Of a DNA stretch of 64,000 nt, positions 44,352-56,292 are shown piece by piece. The position numbers and the translations under genes were made by a program. The notes beneath the pieces were generated by a model. The model had not been told where the DNA came from and did no database searches. It saw nothing but the letters and a program-made list of their open reading frames with translations. Source of the DNA: Undaria pinnatifida (taxonomy: Eukaryota; Sar; Phaeophyceae; Laminariales; Alariaceae); assembly GCA_012845835.1 (NCBI GenBank), contig JABAKD010000021.1, positions 12,270,795-12,334,794 of the forward strand. Direction: 5' to 3'. Numbering within the stretch: the stretch's first letter is position 1; the number at the start of each line of letters is the position of its first letter.

Positions 44352-47300
44352 TCAGTACTTGTACTTGGTGGAGTAGTCCTTGGGCGACACGACCAGACCT
44401 CGGCCCTTTCTTGCCCCTCTATACACGACTTCCATGATGTCAATCATCTGGGGGCGAAACAACGCGGCGGCAGTAGCAAAAGCAGCGTGGAGGCCGCGGC
44501 GGCGGCGGCGGCAACGGAGGTGAGGGCGGGGTCACAATGGAGCGAACAAGTGAGACCTCAAACCGCAAAGCTAATGCTGCCAAACATTCCCTCGAGGGGC
44601 ATCCTACTCGTACCGAGAAAAACGATCACTAGGCCGGGGGGGGGGGGGGGGTGGTGACGGGTGCCCCGATAGGGCCGCATCCTAACTCCCTGAGGCTTGC
44701 TACGCGAATCCCTTTACAACCACACCCACGTTTTTGAGGGGGAAACTACTTGGAACAAGTGTGAAATATTTCTTTTGGGCCCGAAAAAAAAAGCTCAAGA
44801 AAGTCCATACCGAAACCGAAAAACGATTGCGACAATAAGAAAACGAAAGTGCGACGTGATAAAAAGTCACCACCTAGGCATGCAACGGGTGATATTGTGA
44901 ACAGCCAACGACAGCATGCTGCATATTGTTTGTTAATTGACTGCAAGATTGACTATGAGCTGAGAGGGATAGAGCATCGGTCTTATAAATCGTGGGTCGT
45001 AGCCAAAATGACACTACGGCTTTTTTTCCTGAGCTGTTCATTGAATTTTCTATATGCATCGTCAGTCACAAATGCTTCGCCTCAAAAATTTCCGCCTCAG
45101 ATTGTTGGTACGAACTAAACGCATAAGGTTTATACGACATATACATGAATAATCGTCACCGAACTTCACCACCCCGGTCAACACACGCCTCCCTACAACA
45201 GAGTCCCTATCGCAGCACGCGTCCTCTCTCGAGAAGCATTCTACCGCGGCAAACTCTCAGGCACACACCCCGCCGCAGCAAACTTTCAAGCGGCACCCCA
45301 CCATGGGAGGCTTCCACGAAGCACTCTACCACCGCAAGCCCCCACGCAGCACCCCACCGTGGGAAGGAACCGACACACAGTAGTGTGTATAGCACCCTAT
45401 TGCGCCGATCTCGTAAAAGCGAAGAGCCTTCAAGGACGGCTGAAATCGGAGCTGCCGCCTGGAGATGGGGCATAAACGGAGCTGCTGCAAATGCCACCGT
45501 GATACTTAACGCGTCGTCGGTGTGCCGCGACGTACCGACTTGGATTCGCGGTTATCCCCTCGCGCGGTTGATCTTGGCTGGCTGCAACTACGACCAAGGA
45601 GGAGCTGAGTGACTACAGATGAACAAAATATGTGTAATTACACCGCTGTAAATATGAAAATGTACAAGCATATGCTGATGTACACCACAGATGAACTTAA
45701 ACCAGTCAACGCGAGGACAGAGAACGGAAGACAGAATACGACGCGCGAGTACACCATCAGCAGCAGCATCATCGGCAGCAGCAGCAGCAGCAGCGATACG
45801 TACGAAGTTAAATTGTCTCACCTCCTGCTTGTTGTTGAACGCCCATGAGATCTTGTTGTTGTTACCGGTGCCGAGGTCGATCATGATGTGCTTGTTACGG
45901 AAGAAGAACATGACGGTGCAGGGGTCGTACAGCTCGTACATGTCGTTGAAGTCGGGCACCTTCATTTGGACAGATCGCGGAGCGAAGCAGCAGACGACAG
46001 CGAAACGCAAAGATAATTTAGGGCATTTCATATACCTTGTACCTTGCATCGTGTTGTAAAGGGCAGCCCTTGGGAGAAAGGCAAGCTGCACGGGGCTTTC
46101 TTCGATATAAGTCGTAAGAAACAAAAGCCTTTTGAACCAAGCACGCAAACAAAGCATAAGCAAAAAAAAACTCGAACGTAGGTCTACATTTTACACCTCT
46201 CGGGCGCATGTAGCATCAAGTGTAGCCCTTCGCCACCTTATACAACTATTAATACCCGACGTACGCGAACGCCAAACAGTTTTGCACGTGCGGGAACTTA
46301 CACGTCAGCTGCTGCTACTGTTGCTCAGATGTGTTCCTCCTGGCGGCGCGTCCCGACAACATATCACCCCGCGTCAACCCGATGGTGCGCGCAATGCAAC
46401 ATAAAGGTGAAAAACGCGAAATGCCCGTCTTGGGGTTTGGGTCAGCATTTACAGCAGTGTGATGCAGGGTTCAGGGAGTTCTTACGGCTAGGTGAGGGGA
46501 TTGGGTGGAGGGATCGGGGTTAAAATCAGGGTTATAGGGTTTAGGGTAGGCTTGTTCTACACTTTCGTATCGAACATCTGTTCGACAAATATTGTAACCG
46601 CAAGGGCGCCAGGTGCCACTCGACATGCTTCATGTTCTACACTATATCCTAGCGATATATGCTGACCTGTTTGGGACCCGCGTAAAGCGAGAGAGAAGAA
46701 CGACACAAGCGCAATTATCATCGTGGGAGCGCGTAGCTCCCGACAGTTTCTCCTACGCGCGCGCCGACCAAAGCGAGATGAAAACGCAGCTTGCAATGAG
46801 AATCGACCACGAAATTCGTCGAATCCACAGCTAACGGAAAAAAAAAAAAAAAAAACATCTCTACAGCAACTCCTAAACCTAGCAGCCCGCGTTGCTTCGT
46901 GTGGCTAAAGCTACAATCGTCACTCACTCGAATTCGTCGTTTGCTCCCCCTGAGTTGTGACAAGGGACAACTTGGGATTGGCGTAAAGGCCGCTCGGCAC
47001 GGAGAAAATGTAGCAACGTAGCATGGATATGTCTAAGGGTAGCGACGCCAGAAACGAGCTATCGGAGTTTCACACGCAGCTTGCAAAGATGAGTTTCGAA
47101 CAAACCCTCGATCTCACAGCTGTAGTGCATTATCAATTGTTAAGAGGCAAAGTAACGCCCGTTGGCGGACATCCGATATGATAGCACCCAACCAATCTGG
47201 GTGGCTATCTCACCTTCTTGGGCCAACCCTCATAGGGTTCGGCCGAAGAAGGCCGGCAAGTCCATAATATAGTGTTGACTGAACCGAAAGGGGCGAGGTA

Positions 47301-49618
47301 AACACCAAGCCTGCGTTTTGCAGATGGACAAAAACTGGTACACAACCGAAAGTGTATGGGGCGTAAGCTCTGTTTACCCGGATCTCCACGGGGATCTAAA
47401 ACAACAACAACAACAACAGTCAAGCGGTACGCCGCGTCGTGGCTGACCAACCGCCGCCTTGGAGCTACGCATGCGTGCGGCAATGGCACCCGACTCGAGG
47501 GGTTTATTGCCCGATCAAGGTAGGCACGAAATCTACCGCTCTTGCGGTATCGCGGACGTACACATACGCTTAGTTTGAGGACATCCTATAATATTGGGTT
47601 AAGCAAGGGATGAGCAATAGTGGATACAAGGCCAACTTTTATGAGAGACGAAATAGGACAACAAGACAGGATTTCCCTTCATCGTGTAGAAACCCCAGGG
47701 TAGTGCCATCAGCAGACACGAGGAATTTCCCGTCACTGTCCAAACATAAAAAAGAACTGGGCCTTCCGCCACAGCACCTACCGCCGCCGATGATTCCTCG
47801 CCTCACAGGGCGCGAGATGTGGCGTCAAACTTCAAGGCCGCACGATCCATTGCTCTGAGCGTGCTCGCTGCCAACTTTGAGGGCCGGTGACACTGGGCCC
47901 CAGTTCCGTCTGCAAAAACTGGTCCAGGAACCGGTCGAGCTTTCCCGTCTCGAGCTATAATTCCAGCCACACAGCATCACCGGCTCTCAAAACCTGGCAG
48001 CCAGCACTCTCAAAGTATGCAATCTCGACGGTTTGATGTCATCTCGTGCCCTGTGAGGCGAGGGATCGTCGGTGGCGGTCGGTGCTGTGTGCAGAAAGCG
48101 CAGTTTTTTGCTGCAGCGGCACGCAAAACAAGAATCCCAGCGACTGCGTGGGTTCCAACACCACAAAGGGGAAATTCTGTTCTTCTTTCCGGTTTCGTCT
48201 CCTATAACACTTGGCCTAAGCTTGCAAAGACGAGATTTGGTAAAAAATTCTCAACCCGACGAGTCTTTGCAAGTAGAACTAAGTACTAATTCGATGCGGC
48301 TGGCCGGTAAGGCTTCCGTGCCTGCTGGCGGGCCCTTCGTGTGTTTTCTGCCTGCTGTTGGGCCTGCTGTTGGGCCTTTCGTTACATTTTGGGCTATAGT
48401 CTGCAAATGTTTCATCAGCTGCTGCCGTTCGGTTTTTTCCAAGCAACAGCTGCTGCTCGAAACGCCAGCGGATTTTAATCCAAATTTCGTGTGGCACGTT
48501 TGGTGTGACTTTCAATTTGTTTGCGCCCACACCGTTGTACCACAACGTCGTCGCCGAAGCTTCCAACGCCACCGTCAGCCCCCCCCCGCCGCCACCGTCG
48601 CTCCCGCCACCGCCGGCGCCGGCGCCGCTGCTGCTGCTGCTGTTGGTGTCTACTGCGTATGTTTCGAAAAGTAAAAAAACGGCTGTCTGCGGTCATGACC
48701 TCCCCTGGCCAGTGCGAGTTTGTGCGCTCCTCTTGCAGGTTGGCCGCTGCTGTGTGTATGTACCTCCTGCCAGATGGCTGGCTGCTGCTCTAGACACTGC
48801 TGCTGCTGCTGTGCGGCAATTCCTTGCTGGGCCATCGCATGCCTCTGCACCCGCCGCTGCTGGTGCTGCTGCTGTGTGTTGCTGCTGCTGCGCTCACTCT
48901 CTCCTGCACATGTTCCTAAAATGTGTGCCGTTTAGGTTATGTGTTTGGGTATTCCGTACGAGGATTTTCTTCATGGGTTTCATTACATGGCTTTTGCATA
49001 GTCGCCGCTGTGGATTCTCCCAGAACACTTTAGCGTTAGTTGTCTGCATGTTTTTGCGTTGTTTGGTGGTGTTGTTTCGCGTTGTACGGCCGCTGTTGAG
49101 AGCGGCATTGTTCCTATACATGTTTCGAGATTTTTGGTTTGTTAATTGCTGTCTGTGTTTTCGCACGCACACACGATGCTGCTGCCTCCATCGTCCATAC
49201 CGCGATTCGTTATTGATGAACCGAAGCCATCTCCCAAGCCGCTGAACATTAACACTCCATTACGCACTTTTTGTTCTACACTCTTTGCACTGAATCATAT
49301 TATAAATAGCATCGAACATGAAAATCAGCCTTGCGTCACACCGCCTCCGAAGGGGAACGTTGTAGTTTCTACGAAAACGTTGCTTGTATCATACCGAGCT
49401 TGTAGTCGTAGTGCGTAGCACCGTCACTGCTACGTATAAATAAGAGTGAAAGAGCCGTACCAGCTGAGCCTCCTACTTTACATGTCACAGCTCTACCGGC
49501 GCTGTTTTCTCGTGCAGTGATGATGTTATGCTTTATGTCTTATGTTCGTCGTGCAACGCCACTCCTCATCACAGTTTCGGCACTAACCAATGCCGCGGCT
49601 GTAGCCCAGAGGACAGGT

Positions 49619-49695
<77 letters not shown>

Positions 49696-50441
49696 GTCTG
49701 CACTGCTGTACTGCTAATGTGGTGTGGCTTGTTGGTGCATGGGTCTACTGCTGGAACGCTGTAGCGAATAGGATTGTGAGCCTGTCGTTCAACCCTAAGG
49801 GCAACGACGGTAAGAAACGTCATGCCAGGTACCTGGCAATTACTGGTGTGACCAGGTAAGTCTTCTACTCTTTTTAATAAGACGTAAACTCAACCAGCCC
49901 GCCCGAAGCAGTACTTTTTTTCTTCTGATCTTCGCAGAATCAAACAAGAGGACAGGCTTCACGAGCCTGTGGGTATGTGTTGTGATACCATACTTGCACG
50001 AGCTTCGAATAGCTACGACGTATCGACAACAAAGAAGGTGGTGTCTTTGGCTCTCTGCTGCCCGAAAAAAAGGCAGAGCTCGGACATAATTTTCTCGAGT
50101 CGCCGGGCTTACCAGTACGAGCTTACGAGTGCTGTGCGCTGTCTGCTGAGTCGGAGTACGAGTGCTTGGTGCTGTCTGCTGTTACGCACTTCGTAGTTTG
50201 TAGACGCAACGAGTACAACGAACAGCAGTAGTTGTAGAGTTTTTACCTCTGAAACGTCGACGACGTAGATGGCGCAGAAATTCTTCACATCCTCGGCAAT
50301 CCCGGCCAAGACCTCGTCCATTTGCATGCAGGTCACGTCGTGGTCATGGCCGAACCGTAGGCACACCACCCTCTCTTCCTCGTTGATGATGGCCTGGTCG
50401 ACAGCCCACCCCGTTCTCAAGTGAGGCAAAAGGTACGACAT
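44352..50441 (-). CDS. TXNL4A: Dim1/TXNL4A, U5 snRNP 15 kDa thioredoxin-like protein
   Basis: Core spliceosome subunit of the U4/U6.U5 tri-snRNP, acting in the nucleus. Exons: 50247-50441 (65 codons, donor GAG|gtaaaa), 45822-45959 (46 codons, acceptor atgaag, donor GAG|gtgaga), 44352-44447 (31 codons plus TGA, acceptor cccccag). All joins are phase 0, giving 142 aa, the usual length of this family. Recognisable stretches: MSYLLPHLRTGWAVDQAI, RFGHDHDVTCMQMDEVL, VPDFNDMYELYDPCTVMFFF, RNKHIMIDLGTGNNNKISW, then IEVVYRGARKGRG-like and SPKDYSTKYKY at the C-terminus. The thioredoxin fold lacks a CxxC redox pair, as expected. Exon 1's ATG is the family's normal start. Intron 1 is 4.3 kb and carries a 25-unit CAG/CTG repeat. 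Single coherent copy, no damage seen. Confidence 0.95.
47080..47135 (+). repeat. Family D core
   Basis: ACGCAGCTTGCAAAGATGAG, TTTCGAACAAACCCTCGATC, TCACAGCTGTAGTG. A second degraded copy is at about 46785-46840 (CAGCTTGCAATGAGAATCGA, AATTCGTCGAATCCACAGC). Both in Dim1 intron 1. Confidence 0.6.
49620..49694. repeat. (CAG)25 microsatellite in Dim1 intron 1
   Basis: Exactly 25 uninterrupted CAG units on the plus strand, so (CTG)25 in the Dim1 pre-mRNA. It lies about 550 bp inside the intron from exon 1. The poly-Ala, poly-Ser and poly-Leu ORFs are by-products. Confidence 0.95.
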
Positions 50442-50822
50442 GCTGGTGCCTACCGTCTACCAGAGGTGGCTTGTATTTCTTTGCGTTTTTTGGGAGGGAC
50501 GCAGCCTATCAGCGCTAGCCCGTCAGACGTGAGTCGTAGGCCTGTCCCTTCCTCTGCCTCCCTCCAAACCCGTGGAGAGCTACTGGCTACTGCTACTGTG
50601 GCCTCTTGAGCCCGCGAGCACGTCGAAACCAATCGCGCCGCTCTCCGAAATGTCGCCGAAATTTTGATATTTTAATATTTTGCGAGGAAGGGTTTCAGAC
50701 GTCTTGGGAAGGCATGTTTTACCATGTTCTTCATCCCCGGGGGCAGATCTCCAAGCTGCGCCCGAGCGAGCAGATCATCGTAGCCTACGTCTCGAGATAG
50801 AAGCAAGCGGCCTTCAAACACC
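50442..50822. promoter_or_regulatory. Divergent promoter region between Dim1 and the PX-like gene
   Basis: 381 bp between the two start codons, facing away from each other. Contains a CCAAT (50629-50633) and an AT-rich stretch around TTTTGATATTTTAATATTTT (50662-50681). A 64-codon plus-strand frame (50606-50800, ending QIIVAYVSR then TAG) lies within it and could be a uORF or 5'-leader sequence of the PX-like gene; the opposite strand is also open there. Transcription starts cannot be placed. Confidence 0.45.
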
Positions 50823-53800
50823 ATGGGTCGAAGACCACGAGCAGTGGCCTCCTCTTTTCTTCATTTTGTCCTGTTTCTCGCGGCCGATGCCTTCGTCCAG
50901 CACGCCCCCGTTTCGATGACACTGGGCCAGGCTCAACGTTGGGTAGCAATAGGCTACAAAGCCGACCTGACGAGCAGACGAACCCTCAGCTCCACGTGCC
51001 GCCACCGTTGCCACCGCCTCTCTCACAGGAGACATGACAGCTGCGGATCCCAGATCACAGCACCTTGCACATATTCGGCAGCAACAGCAGCGGGAGGAGG
51101 AACGTCAGGCGCCCGCAGCTGGCTCGGTTCGTCATTAGCGGCAAGTTTCAATTACGGGAGAAGACGAGCAACATCAACAGCAAGCGTAGCAGCATCAGCA
51201 CCATCCGCCGCGACAGCATCGGAGACAACAACCACAACAAATATGTCTTTGTCCGCGCAAGATCTCGAAATTACCGTGATCCTCTCCTCCCGAAGCAGCA
51301 GCTCTTCTCCCCCCTCTCCTTTTCGCCCAGCTGCTACTACCTCCGAGGCGTCTTCTTCTACAGGCAGCGGGGCTTCCACCCTCACCATAAAGGCGTCGCA
51401 CCTTGACCCTAACACAGGCGTCAGGCGAACCTGGAGCACCCTCCGCTCAGAGCAAGAGTTCTCCGCCGTGGGCATCACCCTCAGAGGCGCCTTGCGTCGC
51501 GGCTCAGGCGAGCTCGTGGTACCACCACCGCCAGGCTCTGCCCCGGCCGTTTTCCAGGGTTACCTTCGGCGGATGATAGATGTACCCTTGGCGACGAGCG
51601 TTCCAGCTCTGTACGAGTTCCTCGATGCGCCGCCGGAGTTGACGCAGGAGCCCGTCCTGCATGGCGAGGTGAGGGTTTTGGTGGCGGAAGAATGGGGAGG
51701 CAGGGAGGAGGGGGCGAGGGGGGGGGGGGTATAGGTGGTTGGTGGTGGTAAGGAAGCGATGAGGGAGGAGGAGTGGGGAGGAAGGGAAGGGGGGAGGGTA
51801 GTGTTACTTTCGGCTTTTGGTTGTGACCGTCGTATCATAGGGAGAGGCTGTCGACGGTGTTGCGCTTTGGCTTCGTTCAATGTCTCCAATGCGTACTATG
51901 CTGTACAGGAGGGTGTTTGTACATTGCCGTACAGTTGTTGCAGCCGCCCTCGTAACTCGTCACTCGTCACATGTGGATATGCGGTGGGTTTGGCAAGTGT
52001 AGGTCTACTGCCGTGAGCCGTGCTTCGAACTAAGCAGCCTTCGCGATGTTCTCGACCCCCAAATCATACCAGATAAAGTACAAAATATGTTTTCGACTTT
52101 TTGAGGTGGTCCGCACATTTTTTTGTCAGTTTTTCCGAAACGCGCGGCAAAGCCGCGCTCGCTTCGGAGCCCTGTAGCCTGGGTTAGGGTTAGGTTGGGT
52201 TGACGCCCTCTCACGATTTGATGGGAAAAAAACACACTAAAAACAAGAAACAGCCTTAAACCTCTATAAAATGAAGTATATTTTTTGGTACTTTTTTCTG
52301 GTACGATTTGTGGGTCAAAGACCGGTAAAGGCGCCTCGTCGAGCTCGTCCAGCTTCGACAGAATGGTTGAAACATGCTTGACTCTAAAACCTTCCGCCTA
52401 ACCGTAACGCCGTCCGTCTGGGGACTTCCTCGGAGAGAGGGTCGGTGATCAGGACCTTTTTCCGCACTATCGCCCGTTTTGTCGAAGCTGGACCAAGTAA
52501 TAGGCCTGGTACATATAGTTCTCGGTATCGAAAGAATCGACAGCAACGAACTCTACATCCTTCATATTTTGTGAGCCTTGTGATCATCGGCAGCGAGTAC
52601 CCAGTCAGTCGCCGCAGCAACGGTATATCATGCCCACGCTGGTGCACCAGTACATCATTTTTGGCTCCCACCTCTTAGTGGGCACCGCACGCTTCCGATA
52701 CTTCCCCACGCGCACCGGCTTTTTTTGCCGCCTCCATTCCTCCTCCGACTAGTCGCGCCCCCTTCCACCCACCCTCCACCCTGATTGCGCCGCCGCCCCT
52801 TTCCCGTGAAAAGCCCGACATGCTCCGTCCCGGTAACGTCGAAATGACTAAGGCAAGCAACAAATGCGTACCCCCCCCCCCCCCCCGCCCCTCCTATATG
52901 CGCAAACCCCACCTTCCTACCTCCTCCTACCTTAACCACCACCCCCCCTCCGCTCCCTTTCTTCCCCTCCCTGCCTAACGCCCCCACTGGTATCCCCCTC
53001 CATGGCCACAGATAATAAGCGGAGACGACTTCGGCCGCGGCCGTCGTCGCTTCCGAAGTGCCGACCCTAGCAAACCCCGGACGGTATCCTCCGCTCAGCG
53101 CGGCGGCGACAACACGCCGGGGGCTGCTGTAGCGGGAGCTGTGGTGGGGGGACTCGTGGGTGGGCCCATGGGCGCTGCGATAGGCGCGGTGGCGGCGAGA
53201 GCGGCGAGCAGGAGGGGCGACGGAGTCGGGGATGTGGCGAAGGGAGCCGGGGGCGTCGCGGATGCTGTGATCGAGAAGGCGCAGTAAGTGCTGGGGACTG
53301 GGGGGGTCTGTAAGGGGGGGAGAGGTAAGGGATTCAGGCGGAGGGTGTAGTCATTCCATCATGGTCGTAGTTGAAGACTAGAGCTGTATGACGGGGTGGT
53401 GAGGGAGGGGCTTTGGGAGAGGAAACGAAGCGTGGGGAGGAGGGCGTGTTGGGGGTTGGGGGGGGGGGGGGGGGGGTAAGGGGGTCACCGCCGCCCTAAC
53501 CTCTATCCCATACGACAAGGAGATGTCTAGTTATGTAAAAGGTTGAATGCATTCTCGTGTGATTTTCGTGCCGACGCTAGTGCACGGGGATATTACTAGT
53601 CCAAAACAAACAGGTGTTTGCGTACGCCTGCATGTGTTGGGCATGTATGCCTGCGAGCGCTTAGTACGTGACGGCCTGTTTGCTGTTTTCCTCTTTCGTG
53701 TGTTCGCTTTTCTTGTTGTTGGTTTGGCCCCACAGGGACATTGAGAGGGAGTACGAGCTTTCCAGTAAGGCAAAGACAGCAGCGGGCAGGGCTGCCAAGG

Positions 53801-55687
53801 TGGTCCAAAAGGTAAGGTCCAATGCACTGGGTCGTTATCAACGGAAGTTCCCTGCATTCTAAGAGCGGTCTGATGCTGCTGCTGCCGCTGTCGATACATT
53901 GATACTACCAATTCTACGGCGGAGCGATCTGAGGCTGCTGCTGCCGCTGTCGGTACATTGATACTACTAATGCTACGGGTCTGCTACCATTACTGTTATT
54001 GCTTAGTACTCGACACTAAAAGTGCTGTTTATGCGAAGACTGCTCGTGCAATACCACGAGTACTATTGGTCTGCTACTAAAGTTGCTACTGGTAAATCTG
54101 CCCATAAGTTTGCTGTTAATACTACCAAGACTGCTTATGCAATACCGTAAGCCGTATATTAACAGTCCAGCCAACTCGCGGCCCTACACCTTCCAAAAAG
54201 AGTCGTGTTTTTTAATGAACAGCCCTATATCGTACAGGTTAACTGTATTGTTCTTTTTATGTAGGCCTACAATATTATTTGGGCTTTGTTAATGGACAGC
54301 CCTATACACGTTAACATTATTGTTTTGTTTTAATGGACAGCCCTACACCGTTAAGGATTACTTTGTTTTTTTTAATGGACAACCCTACACCGTCTGAACA
54401 ATACTCCTTTTTTTGCATATACTGCCCTAGACTATACATCTCAATAGTCTTAGTTTTTTTTCATTGACAGCCCAATACGCGTTAACAGTATCCTTGTTTG
54501 TTTAATGGACTGCTCTATACCACATGCTAACAACATTCTTTTTTTTCTGATGGGCAGCGCTATGCGTGTTAACCATGTTTTTGTTTTTGTTTTTGTTTTT
54601 GTTTTTGTTTTTTATGGACAGCCCTGTACATGTTGGCAATGTTCCTGCTATTTAATGGACAGCCCAATACATATCTACAATATTGTTGTTTCTTTTGTTG
54701 TTTTGTTTTTGTGGCGCCTACATTCATATTAACGATACACTCGTTTGTTTAATGGACAGCCCCCAATTAAGTCTTTCCTGGTAGCCCTGTTTAGGCACCA
54801 ACACTTCTCCCTGTGCTAATTCCAACTTTTTTTTTTCCAAAATAGGGTCTCCAGTTGTGAAGGGACGTTATATACGAAATATCCTGTTATTGTTGTTTGT
54901 TTAGTGGACAGCCCTCAATAAATCTTACCCCTTTTTAGGCACCAACACTTCTCCCTGTATGCCAATTCCAAGTTATTTTTTTCCAAAGAAAGTTTTCCAG
55001 TTGTGAAGGGGTTAAACGAAATATTCCTATTATTGTACTTGTTTTATGGAAGGTTGACACCGACCTCGCCGTTCGAAAGCGAGCCAAGACGGCCGCGACG
55101 ACGGCGGTGCGCGCGGCCCAGAAGGCCGAGAGGGACTTCCGAGTGAGGGAGCGGGCAGGCGAGGCGGCCAAGGTAGCGGAGCAGGTGCGATACCCCCGAT
55201 CCCCCCGCTACAGCGAAGAGGGTACTGTGCTGGCGCTGGTGGTATTGGGTGGGGGGGGGGGGGGGGGCAGGGGGAGTTGATGCGGGGGTGACTTAATAGT
55301 GGTAGAGGAGGGGGGGGGGTGGAGCGTCTGTGTTGGTTGTTGAGAGGGGGGCGGGAGGGGGAAGGGGGGGGCGGGGGGAGGGGGGGGGGGCAAGGGGTGG
55401 TGGTGGTGGTGGTGGTGGTGGTGTGTTGGTGTCAGGTGGTGGTGGTGATGCTTGTGGTGTGTATTGTCGTTGTTGGCCGTGGTCGTTGTGATAGTACCTG
55501 GCATGCGATCTGTTGTCACCCCATCGTATGACGACGTTTGTCTTTTTTTTTTCTTTCTTTTCATGTGATATGCTCACAGACGGCGAGAAAGGCGGCCGAG
55601 GCTGCTAAGAAGGCCGACAAAGACCATCGCCTAATGGAGCGCGCGGGAAACGCTCTAAAGCTGGTGCGATCCAAGGTCAAGAGGTGA
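50823..55687 (+). CDS. PX-like, glycine-zipper protein with targeting leader, five exons
   Basis: Exons: 50823-51668, 53012-53283, 53736-53811, 55053-55184, 55580-55687; phases agree, 477 aa, stop TGA at 55685. Residues 1-23 look like a signal peptide (basic start, SFLHFVLFLAADA), followed by FVQHAP and a Ser/Arg-rich stretch. A Phe right after the cut site resembles the ASAFAP motif of heterokont plastid proteins. Residues about 148-269 resemble a PX (phosphoinositide-binding) domain: LEITV, a Ser-rich loop, RRTWSTLRSEQEF, PPPPG, YLRRMIDVPLATSVPALYEF. Residues 319-345 form a glycine zipper (AGAVVGGLVGGPMGAAIGAV), a likely membrane-inserting hairpin. Exons 3-5 encode an Ala/Lys/Glu-rich helical tail with internal repeats (KTAA..A.RAAQKAERD, ARKAAEAAKKADKD, ERAGEAAK/ERAGNALK). 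If the last GT (55684) is used as a donor the protein would be longer. Family unknown; PX and plastid calls are inference. Confidence 0.7.
54215..54770 (+). repeat. TTAATGGACAGCCC degenerate array in intron 3
   Basis: About ten units of roughly 50-65 bp beginning AATGGACAGCCCTA, followed by CACGTTAACA-like sequence and a T-rich (TTTGTTTT) tail; one tail expands to (TTTTTG)n near 54578-54612. In intron 3 of the PX-like gene. Confidence 0.7.
54785..55016 (+). mobile_element. Two family S-related elements in tandem
   Basis: 54785-54870 and 54925-55016 both read TTTAGGCACCAACACTTCTC, CCTGT..GCTAATTCCAA or GCCAATTCCAAG, TTTTTTTCCAAA, TCCAGTTGTGAAGGG. The second ends AAGGGGTTAA. A diverged S subtype, 36 bp before exon 4 of the PX-like gene. 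Confidence 0.6.
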
Positions 55688-56139
55688 GCGGGGTAGCGCT
55701 ATGCTCGGATGGAGATGAAGCTTAGGGCTGGGCGGTGGAGGTGGGGTGGAAGTATGGATTGGGGCTGGGGGTGGGTGTTGGAGTTGGGGTGAGGGTGAAG
55801 GCTGGGGCTGTGGTGGGATTGGAGTGTTGGATGGGGGTGGGGTCCGGTGCAGGGGCGAAGCGGGGGTTGGGGTTTAGACTGGACCAGTATGAAGGTTGTT
55901 AATATATCTGGACGATAAAACACGAGTCCGCTTCACCCGTAAATGTGACGTTCAGTTTACAAGTCTAAGCAATGGGGAGGAAGGAACGGGGGCGGTGACG
56001 TCATGGAAACGTAGAATATGCACGAAGTCTGAAAACTTTTTTTTGTTCATGTCCCCCGCAATCACGACGTTGATTTAAACACGAATATTATAGAATTGTG
56101 TGCTCGTGATTGCGGTGGCGCTGCCAATCGTGAGTTACG

Positions 56140-56292
56140 CTCCCGTTGATGACGGTGACGATGATGATGATGGTGATGATGATGGTGATGATGATGGTGA
56201 TGATGATGATGATGATGATGATGATGCTGATGCTGATGATGATGCTGATGATGATGATGCTGATGACGATGACGACGACGGTGACGATGATA
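56140..56292. repeat. (GATGAT/GATGCT)n microsatellite
   Basis: About 150 bp of GAT triplets with GGT, GCT and GAC variants, giving a poly-Asp frame in one direction and poly-Ser/Ser-Pro in the other. No flanking exon structure. Confidence 0.85.

Noticed and set aside
45130-45612. 155-codon plus ORF
   Set aside because: In Dim1 intron 2, on the opposite strand, built from degenerate GCAGCACCCCACC-type repeats; no domain.
48505-49245. 246-codon Pro/Leu/Cys-rich plus ORF
   Set aside because: Lies inside Dim1 intron 1 on the opposite strand and is made largely of CCG, CTG and TGC triplet runs. No domain and no splice partners.
52180-52200. Telomere-like GGGTTAGGGTTAGG
   Set aside because: Only two units; no array, so it is not evidence of a chromosome end or internal telomere tract.
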